Source: Draconibacterium mangrovi (GTDB lineage: Bacteria; Bacteroidota; Bacteroidia; Bacteroidales; Prolixibacteraceae). Taken from it: a stretch of 64,000 nucleotides of DNA. This document shows, one piece after another, positions 7,730-16,574 of this stretch; position 1 is the first letter of the stretch, and each line of letters starts with the position of its first letter. The notes under the pieces are model-generated. The model was not told the DNA's origin and ran no database searches. It saw only the letters and a program-made list of their open reading frames with translations. The DNA lies in contig NZ_JAAAGB010000001.1 of assembly GCF_010586825.1 (NCBI RefSeq), forward strand, positions 992,001 to 1,056,000, given 5' to 3'. The position numbers and the translations under genes are program-made.

Positions 7730-10135
7730 ATGGGGAAAAAGGAGGAGAATAGCTGTGTACATTGTGGTGCCGATTGCGGAAGTAACCCGGTGGTGTGGAA
7801 CGAACTGAATTTTTGTTGCACCGGTTGCAAAACGGTTTACCAGCTGCTAAACGAAAACAAACTTTACAACTACTACAAACTTGAAGAAACTCCGGGAATA
7901 AAGGTGGAGACCACCACCGAATTCGGCAATAAATATGCTTTTCTTGATAACGATGAAGTAAAGGAAAAGCTGATCTCGTTTTCTGAAGGCAGCATATCGA
8001 AAGTAAAATTTTATGTGCCGGTTATCCACTGCGCCTCTTGTATTTGGTTGCTGGAGCATCTGCATAAACTGCACAAGGGAATCCGTCATTCGTTTGTAAA
8101 TTTTACCCGCAAAGAGGTAGACATAACTTTCGACGAAAAGGAAATTTCGCTGCGACAAGTGGTTGAGTTGCTGGCATCCATTCATTACATCCCCGATCTG
8201 TCGCAAAGCCTGTCGGACAAGAAAGACGACAAATCGTACAAAAAGCTTTTGTATAAAATTGGGGTTGCAGGTTTTGTTTTTATTAATGTAATGACCTACA
8301 GTTTGCCGGCTTATTTTAACGGCGAACCACTGAGCGAGAATCTACAATCGCTTTTTAGTATTCTTAGCTATATTTTGGTAATTCCGGTGGCATTTTACAG
8401 TGGCAGCGATTATTACATTTCGGCCATTAAAAACCTGATGAAAAAAAACATCAGCATCGACCTGCCCATTGCCCTGGGGATTATTGTGCTCTTCCTGGTA
8501 ACCAGCTACGAGGTAATTTTTACCGGCGGGCCGGGTTACAGCGACAGTTTATCGGGCCTCATCTTTTTTCTGCTGGTAGGGAAATGGTACCAAAGCAAAA
8601 CCTACGAAGCACTTTCGTTCGACCGGAATTACAAATCGTATTTCCCCATTGCGGTTACCAAAATCAATAAACAGATTGAAGAAAGTATTCTGATCGAAAA
8701 AATCGAGGTGGACGATGAACTGATCATCCGCAACAAAGAACTGGTTCCTGCAGATGCTGAGTTGGTTGATGGAGAAGGCCGAATCGACTATAGTTTTGTT
8801 ACCGGCGAATCGACACCTATTGTTAAAAAGCCCGGCGACTTTATTTACGCTGGCGGACGACAAATGGGTGGAATCATACGCATTAAGGTAAAAAAGGAGG
8901 TGAATCAGAGTCACCTCACCAAACTTTGGAACCAGGATAAATCGTACGAAAAACCCAGCGACTCACTAAAAACTCTATCCGACCGGATTAGCCAGTATTT
9001 TACCCTGATTGTAATTGCCATTGCTATTTTCGGCTTTACTTTTTGGGCGCTTCGGGGAGAATACCACACGGCTATTTTTGTTTTCACTGCCGTATTAATT
9101 GTCGCTTGTCCGTGTGCGCTGGCGCTTTCTATTCCGTTTACCTTTGGCAACACCATGCGCATTTTTGGTAAGCGCGGATTGTACATTAAAAACACCGATG
9201 TAATTGAAAAACTTTCGCACATTAACAGCATTGTGTTTGATAAAACAGGCACTTTAACACAGCCCAACCAAAACAAAGTGGTGTATTCAGGCACCGAACT
9301 TTCGGCATCGGAAAAAGAAGCTGTTTTTTCGCTTACGCGTCAATCGACACACCCGTTGAGTACAGCGCTTTCGCAATCGTTCAACGGTTCGGCATACCAT
9401 AATCCGGAACATTTTGTAGAAGTTGCAGGGCGGGGGATTTTTGGGAAAGTAAACGACTTGAATCTGCGAATCGGATCGGAAGAATATGTAACGAATGCAC
9501 CTACCACAACAAAGAACAAAACATCAGTTGTATATGTGGCTATCGAAGATGAACTGAAAGGCTATTTTACCATTAGCAACCAGTACCGCCCAGGTTTCAA
9601 GAATGTATTAAGCTCGTTGAAACAAGGTTTTAACCTTTTCCTTATTTCAGGTGACAACGATGCTGAAGCTGAAAACCTGTCATCATTTTTTGATCGTGAA
9701 CACATGCTTTTTGACCAGAAACCCGGCGATAAAGCAGCGTTTATAAAATCACAACAAGAGAAAGGAAATACCGTGTTGATGACCGGCGATGGATTAAACG
9801 ATGCCGGTGCGCTAATGCAAAGCGATGTGGCCTTAACCATTGCCGATAAAGTCTACCATTTTTCGCCGGCCAGCGATGCAGTTCTGGAAGCCGAACAATT
9901 TAATCAGCTGGCTAATTTTATCCGCTTCACCAAAACGTCGCTGAACATTGTAAAACTCAGCTTCATTATTTCCTTTTGTTACAACATTGTCGGAATTGCC
10001 TTTGCCCTCAGCGGAAATCTTTCGCCGGTGGTAGCTGCCATTTTAATGCCCATTTCATCGGTATCTGTAGTTGCTTTTGCAACTTTTGCAACACGCCTGG
10101 CCGGTAGAATTAAATTGCGGAAAATCCTTGCATAA
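7730..10135 (+). CDS. ccoI: Copper-translocating P1B-type ATPase CcoI
   Basis: An 801-residue P-type ATPase. The N-terminus is cysteine-rich (CVHCGADC, then CCTGCK), typical for FixI/CcoI, followed by a ferredoxin-like metal domain with HCASC near residue 102. About eight membrane helices follow, with the transport motif CPC at about 461, the phosphorylation motif DKTGT at about 504, and the hinge GDGLN near 685. CcoI exports or delivers copper for the CuB site of cbb3 oxidase. It follows the SafE-like gene by 20 bases and closes the locus. A generic CopA is less likely given the N-terminal Cys pattern and the context. Confidence 0.94.
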   Translation: MGKKEENSCVHCGADCGSNPVVWNELNFCCTGCKTVYQLLNENKLYNYYKLEETPGIKVETTTEFGNKYAFLDNDEVKEKLISFSEGSISKVKFYVPVIHCASCIWLLEHLHKLHKGIRHSFVNFTRKEVDITFDEKEISLRQVVELLASIHYIPDLSQSLSDKKDDKSYKKLLYKIGVAGFVFINVMTYSLPAYFNGEPLSENLQSLFSILSYILVIPVAFYSGSDYYISAIKNLMKKNISIDLPIALGIIVLFLVTSYEVIFTGGPGYSDSLSGLIFFLLVGKWYQSKTYEALSFDRNYKSYFPIAVTKINKQIEESILIEKIEVDDELIIRNKELVPADAELVDGEGRIDYSFVTGESTPIVKKPGDFIYAGGRQMGGIIRIKVKKEVNQSHLTKLWNQDKSYEKPSDSLKTLSDRISQYFTLIVIAIAIFGFTFWALRGEYHTAIFVFTAVLIVACPCALALSIPFTFGNTMRIFGKRGLYIKNTDVIEKLSHINSIVFDKTGTLTQPNQNKVVYSGTELSASEKEAVFSLTRQSTHPLSTALSQSFNGSAYHNPEHFVEVAGRGIFGKVNDLNLRIGSEEYVTNAPTTTKNKTSVVYVAIEDELKGYFTISNQYRPGFKNVLSSLKQGFNLFLISGDNDAEAENLSSFFDREHMLFDQKPGDKAAFIKSQQEKGNTVLMTGDGLNDAGALMQSDVALTIADKVYHFSPASDAVLEAEQFNQLANFIRFTKTSLNIVKLSFIISFCYNIVGIAFALSGNLSPVVAAILMPISSVSVVAFATFATRLAGRIKLRKILA

Positions 10136-10241
10136 GGCTAAAAAACAAGGAGCTGAGAGATAACGAGCTAAACTAAACTTCACTATTAACAATAAATTCT
10201 GCCAACTCTTTTTATTTTTATGGGGTAAAACTATAAACCGA

Positions 10242-10988
10242 ATGATTAACAACAAAAAAGTGGTAGTGGTGCTTCCGGCTTACAATGCAGCCAAAACGCT
10301 TGAAATTACCTATAAGGAAATTGATTTCGACATTGTTGATGATGTAATTCTGGTAGATGACATGAGCAACGACGACACCGTTGAAGTTGGTAAAAAACTC
10401 GGTATTAAGCACATTGTAGTTCACGAGCAAAACAAAGGCTACGGCGGAAACCAAAAATCGTGCTACAACAAAGCACTGGAAATTGGAGCTGATATTGTAA
10501 TTATGCTTCACCCCGATTATCAGTACACCCCAAAGCTTATTCCGGCAATGGCCAATTTACTTGGAAACGAATTGTATCATGTGGTTTTGGGATCAAGGAT
10601 TTTGGGAACCGGAGCACTAAAAGGCGGCATGCCCCTAATCAAATACATTGCCAACCGCGGCCTTACTTTTATTGAGAATATTCTTCTTAATGCCAAACTT
10701 TCAGAATATCATACCGGGTACCGGGCCTTTTCGCGCGAAGTACTGGAAACAATAAACTACAATGCCAACTCTGATAATTTTGTTTTCGATAACCAAATGC
10801 TGGCTCAAACCTGGTATGCAGGTTATGAAATTGCCGAAATAACGTGCCCAACAAAATATTTTGATGATGCCTCATCAATCAGCATTAAAAACAGTACGAT
10901 TTATGCCATTGGTGTTTTAAGAACCGCCTGCCAATATCGTTTGCAGAAGTGGGGTTTGCTTAAGAACAAAATTTTTAATCATAAGTAG
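10242..10988 (+). CDS. Family 2 glycosyltransferase (DPM1-like)
   Basis: A 248-residue GT-A enzyme: VVVVLPAYNAAKTL at the nucleotide-binding start, VDDMSNDDT, then MLHPDYQY in place of the usual DxD, and HTGYRAFSRE in the acceptor region. It resembles dolichyl- or polyprenyl-phosphate mannosyl/glucosyltransferases without membrane domains. It probably loads a sugar onto a polyprenyl phosphate that the membrane enzymes encoded directly downstream then use. It opens a four-gene plus-strand set; the next start is 9 bases after its stop. Confidence 0.85.
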   Translation: MINNKKVVVVLPAYNAAKTLEITYKEIDFDIVDDVILVDDMSNDDTVEVGKKLGIKHIVVHEQNKGYGGNQKSCYNKALEIGADIVIMLHPDYQYTPKLIPAMANLLGNELYHVVLGSRILGTGALKGGMPLIKYIANRGLTFIENILLNAKLSEYHTGYRAFSREVLETINYNANSDNFVFDNQMLAQTWYAGYEIAEITCPTKYFDDASSISIKNSTIYAIGVLRTACQYRLQKWGLLKNKIFNHK

Positions 10989-10997
10989 CAAGTGAGA

Positions 10998-12554
10998 ATG
11001 AAAATCTTTGATCTTGGATTTCTTGATAGTCCGTCAGAAAGCAGATTTGTAGCAACTTTATACAAGATTTTGATTGTGGTTCTGTTTGCTTTTATCCTTC
11101 AGGCTGCATTTTTAAGGAATATGCAGAACTATACTGATCATGATGACAATCCTTATAATGCAGGAGCCAAGGTAACAGCTGAAGAAGGACTACTTCCCTA
11201 CAAAGATTACCGGTTAATACACATGCCTTACTATGTTTTTACATACGCCTTAATTCTTGAGTTTACACCATCGCTTACATTAAGTGCAAGAATTATTAGC
11301 CTGGCATCGTTTTTTACTATGCTTGTACTTATTTTTTATTCTATACAAAACTCACTATATCATAAAAACCAAATATTCAGATTTGTTATTGGAGCTTCTG
11401 CTCTATTGTTTATAATGTACAATCCTTTTGTGCAATATGCCTTTGCAAGATTTACCTACGACTTCCCATTATTGCTTTCAATGCTGTCATTTTTAGTGCT
11501 TTCGTCAACCGACAGAAGCAGACGGCTTCCGCTAAAAGCAGCAATTAGTGGATTGTTGTTGGGAGTTGCAGTTGGGTTCAGAATGCATTTCATTTTTTTC
11601 ATCATCCCGTTTGCACTGAGTATTTTATTGTTTCAAAAAGAGTCAACAACAGTTAAGTTTAAACAGTTCTTATACTTTTCGCTTGGTGTTTTTGCAGGAC
11701 TGATTCCTGTGTTCATTCTAATTTCGATTGCCCCCAAAGGCTTTCTTTTCGACATCTACCAGTTTCATTTTAAAATCGATATGAAGGCTCAACCCGGAGC
11801 AGCACTTTCCTTAGGTGAAAAATTAACGGAACTTTTCGATAAGGTGCTGGAAAAATGGCAATCATCAGTTCTACTGGCAGGTCTAATTTTGGCACTGATA
11901 CTCAAAGCTTTCAACCTTGTAAAAGACAACAGGTTAAATTTCAAGATAAATGTTCTGCTCATTACTTTACCATTTCTGGTATATCTCTCCGTTGGTAAAT
12001 TACTTATTATTCAATACGTATATCCGCTATCGGTTTTTCTGATTGTTGTGATCTTTTATACTATTGGCACGCAAAAAAATTACTTTAACTATGTAGCCAT
12101 CCTGTTTTTTGTGTTATCGATAATTCCGCCGTTAAAGGTGAATTATAAAAAAGCATATGACATGAAAACAACGGAATCATGGTATGCGCTTAGCCGACAC
12201 AGAATAAGCACTTTGGTTGATGAAGCAATAAATGGTGAAGCAAAAGTGTTGACGCTATCGCCTGCAGAGATTTTAGAAAGTGATTCCATTAAAATTTATA
12301 AAGAATTTGTAAGCAGCCCTTTTATTTGGCGTACCTCACATTCGATTTCTGATGATACGAGAAAAGAGTTTAATATTATCTCGAAAAAAGAGGTGGATAA
12401 TTTTATGCAAACCAATCAACCGGATGCCATTTTAACAGGCTATTACCTTGGAGATTTAGAGTTAAAATTTGTTGAGTTTGCACAAAAAAACGGGTATAAA
12501 AAAGTAGATCTGCCTACAGAGCGTGAACTAAAACTTTATATAAAAGAGAAGTAA
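10998..12554 (+). CDS. Polytopic membrane glycosyltransferase-like protein
   Basis: A membrane protein of about 518 residues. A GTG at 10992 is in frame two codons upstream; I prefer the ATG at 10998. It has roughly ten hydrophobic helices. An Asp-rich periplasmic loop after the first helix (YTDHDDNPYNAG) and the KDYRLIHMPYY segment recall the acidic first loop of GT39/GT83-type (ArnT/PMT-like) enzymes that take sugar from a polyprenyl phosphate donor. The last 130 residues form a soluble domain. No specific substrate can be read from the sequence. Confidence 0.65.
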   Translation: MKIFDLGFLDSPSESRFVATLYKILIVVLFAFILQAAFLRNMQNYTDHDDNPYNAGAKVTAEEGLLPYKDYRLIHMPYYVFTYALILEFTPSLTLSARIISLASFFTMLVLIFYSIQNSLYHKNQIFRFVIGASALLFIMYNPFVQYAFARFTYDFPLLLSMLSFLVLSSTDRSRRLPLKAAISGLLLGVAVGFRMHFIFFIIPFALSILLFQKESTTVKFKQFLYFSLGVFAGLIPVFILISIAPKGFLFDIYQFHFKIDMKAQPGAALSLGEKLTELFDKVLEKWQSSVLLAGLILALILKAFNLVKDNRLNFKINVLLITLPFLVYLSVGKLLIIQYVYPLSVFLIVVIFYTIGTQKNYFNYVAILFFVLSIIPPLKVNYKKAYDMKTTESWYALSRHRISTLVDEAINGEAKVLTLSPAEILESDSIKIYKEFVSSPFIWRTSHSISDDTRKEFNIISKKEVDNFMQTNQPDAILTGYYLGDLELKFVEFAQKNGYKKVDLPTERELKLYIKEK

Positions 12555-12588
12555 GGTATAAACAATCTGCCAACTCAAACGAAAAAGG

Positions 12589-14172
12589 ATGAAAGTGGAA
12601 ATAAAAAATAAGAATGTACTATTTCTGTTCATTTTATTACTGGTTAGTTTACTTTACAATTACCACGAGATTATTCTAAAAGGGCCATGGTTTCCGCATA
12701 TGTGGAGGGCTACCGACTGTTTGTCGATTGCAGTTAATTATTACAAAGAAGGCTTAAACTTTTTCGAACCTGAAGTTCACTGGACTGGCCCCAATGGAAA
12801 TGGGAAAACCATATCCGAATTCCCGATTATATATTATACAGTAGCTAAACTTTGGACATTATTTGGCAAACAATATTTTATATACAGAGGGTTAAATATC
12901 TTACTTGTTTTTAGCGGATTATTTTCGCTTTATAAAATATCTTACAGAATACTTAAAGATAACTTTTGGGCCATATTTATTCCCATTTTTCTTTTTTCAT
13001 CACCGGCACTGGTATTTTATACCAACAACTTTCTTCCCAATGCTCCGGCTTTTGGGCTTTCATTAACAGGAATATGGTGCTACTTTTTATATAACGATAC
13101 CGGCAAAAAGAAATGGATCTGGATAGCGGTTGTATGTTTCACAATTGCCGGATTATTAAAAATAACTTCTTTAATCATCGTGGTTGCATTTTTATCATAT
13201 CAACTACTACAAACCATATCTGATTTTCGAGAATACGGTATCCAGATAACCAAACAGCTTGGTAAATTCGTCCCATACATACTAATTGGTGCTATTATTT
13301 TTGTTTGGGTAAAATATACCGACCACTATAATTCAACCAACAATCGAATCTTTCTGCAAGATTTATTTCCCATTTGGGATTTAAATCAGGAAGAAAGAAA
13401 TGAAATATGGAAAAGCTTGTATTTTACATTACTTCCGTCATTTTTCAATAAAAAAGCTTTGGCGGTTATTGGTATTCTCTTATTGACCAATGTTGTTTTT
13501 TGGGTAAAAAAGGGGAGCAACTACTTACTGATCATCTTTATTTCTTTTATCGGCGCTACACTTTACATCTTACTATGGTTCAAAGCTTTCGATGTTCACG
13601 ACTATTACCTTATCAATTTACTCATTCTAATCCCTCTTATTTTACTGGGATTCTTAAGTGAATTTAAAAACAGGTTTACACTGGTTTTTAAGAGTAAACT
13701 CCTGAAATTAATTGCATTTGCAGGAGTAGTGACATTAATCTACCTAACAACTATGATGAACAGGTTGAAATATGATGTAAACGATCCGATGCTAAAATAT
13801 GATATGGCCTTATCGGAAGCCGAGAAGGAATTATACGCTTATAAACAATACAAATATCGCAATACAACAGAAGCATTAGAATCAATAACTCCGTATTTGC
13901 GATCGTTAGGAATAAACAGGGAAGATCTCGTAATAAGTATTCCTGACAACAGTATTAACATCTCTCTGGTGCTAATGGATCAAAAAGGATTTACAGATTA
14001 TGGTTATGTTCCTACTAAAGGGAAACCTAAAGAACGAATAGAAGAATTCAAATCAATCGGTGCGAAATATCTGATCGTTAACGACATTGACAAAATAGAA
14101 CACCAGGAATTCAAACCCTATCTTCAAAATAAAATTGGCGAATATAAAAACGTCAGTATTTTTAAACTTTAA
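12589..14172 (+). CDS. Polytopic membrane glycosyltransferase-like protein
   Basis: A 527-residue protein with about ten membrane helices, an extracytoplasmic first loop (WRATDCLSIAVNYYKEG) and a C-terminal soluble domain of about 110 residues. It has the general build of GT39-like membrane glycosyltransferases, similar to the genes on either side, though direct sequence identity with them looks low. It starts 34 bases after the upstream gene and precedes the next by 38, so the three are likely co-transcribed. Confidence 0.6.
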   Translation: MKVEIKNKNVLFLFILLLVSLLYNYHEIILKGPWFPHMWRATDCLSIAVNYYKEGLNFFEPEVHWTGPNGNGKTISEFPIIYYTVAKLWTLFGKQYFIYRGLNILLVFSGLFSLYKISYRILKDNFWAIFIPIFLFSSPALVFYTNNFLPNAPAFGLSLTGIWCYFLYNDTGKKKWIWIAVVCFTIAGLLKITSLIIVVAFLSYQLLQTISDFREYGIQITKQLGKFVPYILIGAIIFVWVKYTDHYNSTNNRIFLQDLFPIWDLNQEERNEIWKSLYFTLLPSFFNKKALAVIGILLLTNVVFWVKKGSNYLLIIFISFIGATLYILLWFKAFDVHDYYLINLLILIPLILLGFLSEFKNRFTLVFKSKLLKLIAFAGVVTLIYLTTMMNRLKYDVNDPMLKYDMALSEAEKELYAYKQYKYRNTTEALESITPYLRSLGINREDLVISIPDNSINISLVLMDQKGFTDYGYVPTKGKPKERIEEFKSIGAKYLIVNDIDKIEHQEFKPYLQNKIGEYKNVSIFKL

Positions 14173-14210
14173 TTTAAGCCATACCTAAATTGGTTCCTAA
14201 ATAACTATCC

Positions 14211-16478
14211 ATGAAAAAAAATGGGCTAATAATATTTTTCCTTACTCTAATAGCAATACTAATACTTTTCTTAAACCTTAAACCCGTTTTTCAACACCCA
14301 AATTCTATTTTATATTCGAAAGGTGGCGATGCGCTAAAAAGCTATTTCAATTTTTCTTACTATTTAAAATACGACGATGGCATTCGTCACGATGGAATTA
14401 ACTATCCTTATGGCGACCATTTGCAATACATTAATTCGCATCCACTTTATGTGCAGTTTGTAAAGTTTATCGACAAGCATATTTACCCGCTTGCCAATCA
14501 CGGTATAGCTGTTTTAAACCTGACAATGCTGGCACTCTTTCTTCTGGCACTACCCTTTATTTTTCTTATTCTCCGGCACTACTCGCTTCCGCGATGGTAT
14601 GCCGGAATTATATCACTCATCATATTGTTTCTAAGTCCTCAATTCGATCGGATACATGGTCACTTCGAAATGGTTTATGCCGTTTTTCTGCCCATGTTCT
14701 GGTACTTCCTTATTCGTTGGCGGCAGAGCAAAAAACGAATACTTTGGTCCGCACTTCTGGTTCTTGCCGCCTTAATCGGAGGATTTACGAGCGCCTATTT
14801 TGTGGCTTTTTATACCATTTTACTCTTCGGCGTATTGATCGTCGAGTGCTGGAACCACAGAAAAAAACTCTCGGAATATTGGAAAACCGGTCTGTATTTA
14901 TTTGCAATTGCAGTAATACCCTTGATTATTGTAAAAGGTATGGTTTCGGCAACCGATTGGGTAACCGACCGACCAGATAATCCCTATGGGTTTTACATTT
15001 TCCACGCCAACTTTTTTAGCATCTTCCTGCCTCCGGGTTCGCAACTTAAAAGTATTCTGGGAAATCATATCAATATGGATTTTGAATGGGAAGGACGCGC
15101 ATATGTTGGGCTACCTGCCACTTTACTCGCTGTTTCAATGTTTATCATAGGACTTTTTAACCTGATCAGCAAAAAGAAAAGCAGCTGTAAGATTTTTAAA
15201 CCCACAAAAAAAATCGAAGTATTTTTTTACGCTTCCATCCTGATTCTTTTATTCTCAATGTGTATTCCGTTTAAATACGGATTCGATTGGTTGCTGGATG
15301 TGCTGCCTCCGGTAAAACAGTTCCGGGCTTTGGGACGTTTTACATGGATTTTTTACTATGTGTTTACGGCTTACACCGCCTGGTTTATTTATCGTGTGTT
15401 CCGTGTATTAAAAAAGAAAGGATTGCCCGCGGTTGCAACTTTATTGCTGGTTTTTGTAATTGGCTACTGGGCCATAGATGCCGGAGTAAATATAAAACGA
15501 AGCACAAGCGGATTATTGAATAAGAACGACAAATTTGAATCGATCGATAGCGAATATCAGGCACGTTTTCAGGACGCAAAAGTGGATCCTAACGAGTTTC
15601 AGGCAATTTTCTTTTTGCCCTTTGCCAGCACATGCGGCGATAAACTAATTTTTGAGCACAGCCTGAATGGTTTTTCCGAAGCCATGAAATGTTCCTATCA
15701 CACCGGATTACCACTTATTCAGAGCTTTTCGCCAAGGCTTTCTTTTTCGCAGGCACTAAGCAGTATTCAAATGCTGGCAGCTCCGGCAATTCGAAAAACC
15801 CGGCTCGACGATATGAACGATAAACCCATTTTGCTGGTCTGCACAAAAGAAAAGTTGAACGAGCGGGAAAAATGGCTGCAAAATAAAGCTGAAGTTTTTT
15901 GGGAAGATAAATATATCACGCTGTCCCATCTGCCGTTGTCCATATTTCATGACAATTACAAAGAGTGGCACGATAGAGTCAAATCGGAGATTCCAAACTT
16001 ACAGTCGTTTGGAGAAATTGCAACAGACACATCTATAAACTCAATTCTATTTAATGGTTTTGAAGACGGTTCTGCTAAAACCGTTTTTAGTGGTAATGCC
16101 TCTTTTTACAGCAGAGAAGGTCAACAAGTTTTACTCGATAAAAAGATTGGCGCTCAATTTCAGGAAGGAAAATACGAATTGTCATTCTGGCTTTATGTCG
16201 ACAGCCGAAAATACGAAATGCCCAAAGCAGAGGTGAAAGTGTTTAATACAGCGGGTAAGCAGAGGTTTTACAGACAAATGAACACCCGACACGTGTACGA
16301 CACATATCAGGGATGGATTCGTGTTTCTGAGATCATAGAACTACACCACGAAGATACCCTCCAACTGGTAATTAACGACGAATATGTTTCGGTTGACAAC
16401 CTTCTGCTAATGCCTTTAAATGCTAAAGTTCTGATAAAAACATCCAATCAGAATTTTTTCAACAACTACCCGTTATAA
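14211..16478 (+). CDS. Large polytopic membrane protein, probable glycosyltransferase
   Basis: A 755-residue protein. Residues 1-440 hold about ten membrane helices; the first loop contains KGGDALKSYFNF and later GDHLQYINSHPLY, like the acidic donor/acceptor loop of GT39-type enzymes and YfhO-like proteins. Residues 440-755 are soluble and end in a beta-rich region that may be a carbohydrate-binding-like fold. It is the last gene of the glycosyltransferase set. Family placement is tentative; an uncharacterised membrane protein is the alternative. Confidence 0.55.
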   Translation: MKKNGLIIFFLTLIAILILFLNLKPVFQHPNSILYSKGGDALKSYFNFSYYLKYDDGIRHDGINYPYGDHLQYINSHPLYVQFVKFIDKHIYPLANHGIAVLNLTMLALFLLALPFIFLILRHYSLPRWYAGIISLIILFLSPQFDRIHGHFEMVYAVFLPMFWYFLIRWRQSKKRILWSALLVLAALIGGFTSAYFVAFYTILLFGVLIVECWNHRKKLSEYWKTGLYLFAIAVIPLIIVKGMVSATDWVTDRPDNPYGFYIFHANFFSIFLPPGSQLKSILGNHINMDFEWEGRAYVGLPATLLAVSMFIIGLFNLISKKKSSCKIFKPTKKIEVFFYASILILLFSMCIPFKYGFDWLLDVLPPVKQFRALGRFTWIFYYVFTAYTAWFIYRVFRVLKKKGLPAVATLLLVFVIGYWAIDAGVNIKRSTSGLLNKNDKFESIDSEYQARFQDAKVDPNEFQAIFFLPFASTCGDKLIFEHSLNGFSEAMKCSYHTGLPLIQSFSPRLSFSQALSSIQMLAAPAIRKTRLDDMNDKPILLVCTKEKLNEREKWLQNKAEVFWEDKYITLSHLPLSIFHDNYKEWHDRVKSEIPNLQSFGEIATDTSINSILFNGFEDGSAKTVFSGNASFYSREGQQVLLDKKIGAQFQEGKYELSFWLYVDSRKYEMPKAEVKVFNTAGKQRFYRQMNTRHVYDTYQGWIRVSEIIELHHEDTLQLVINDEYVSVDNLLLMPLNAKVLIKTSNQNFFNNYPL

Positions 16479-16574
16479 AAATGTTTCTTCTCTATATATA
16501 TCCGACTAAATATCCTAAAATCGTTTGAAATTTCAGAATTATATTTCACCTTTAAAATCACAAACAGAGTTACT

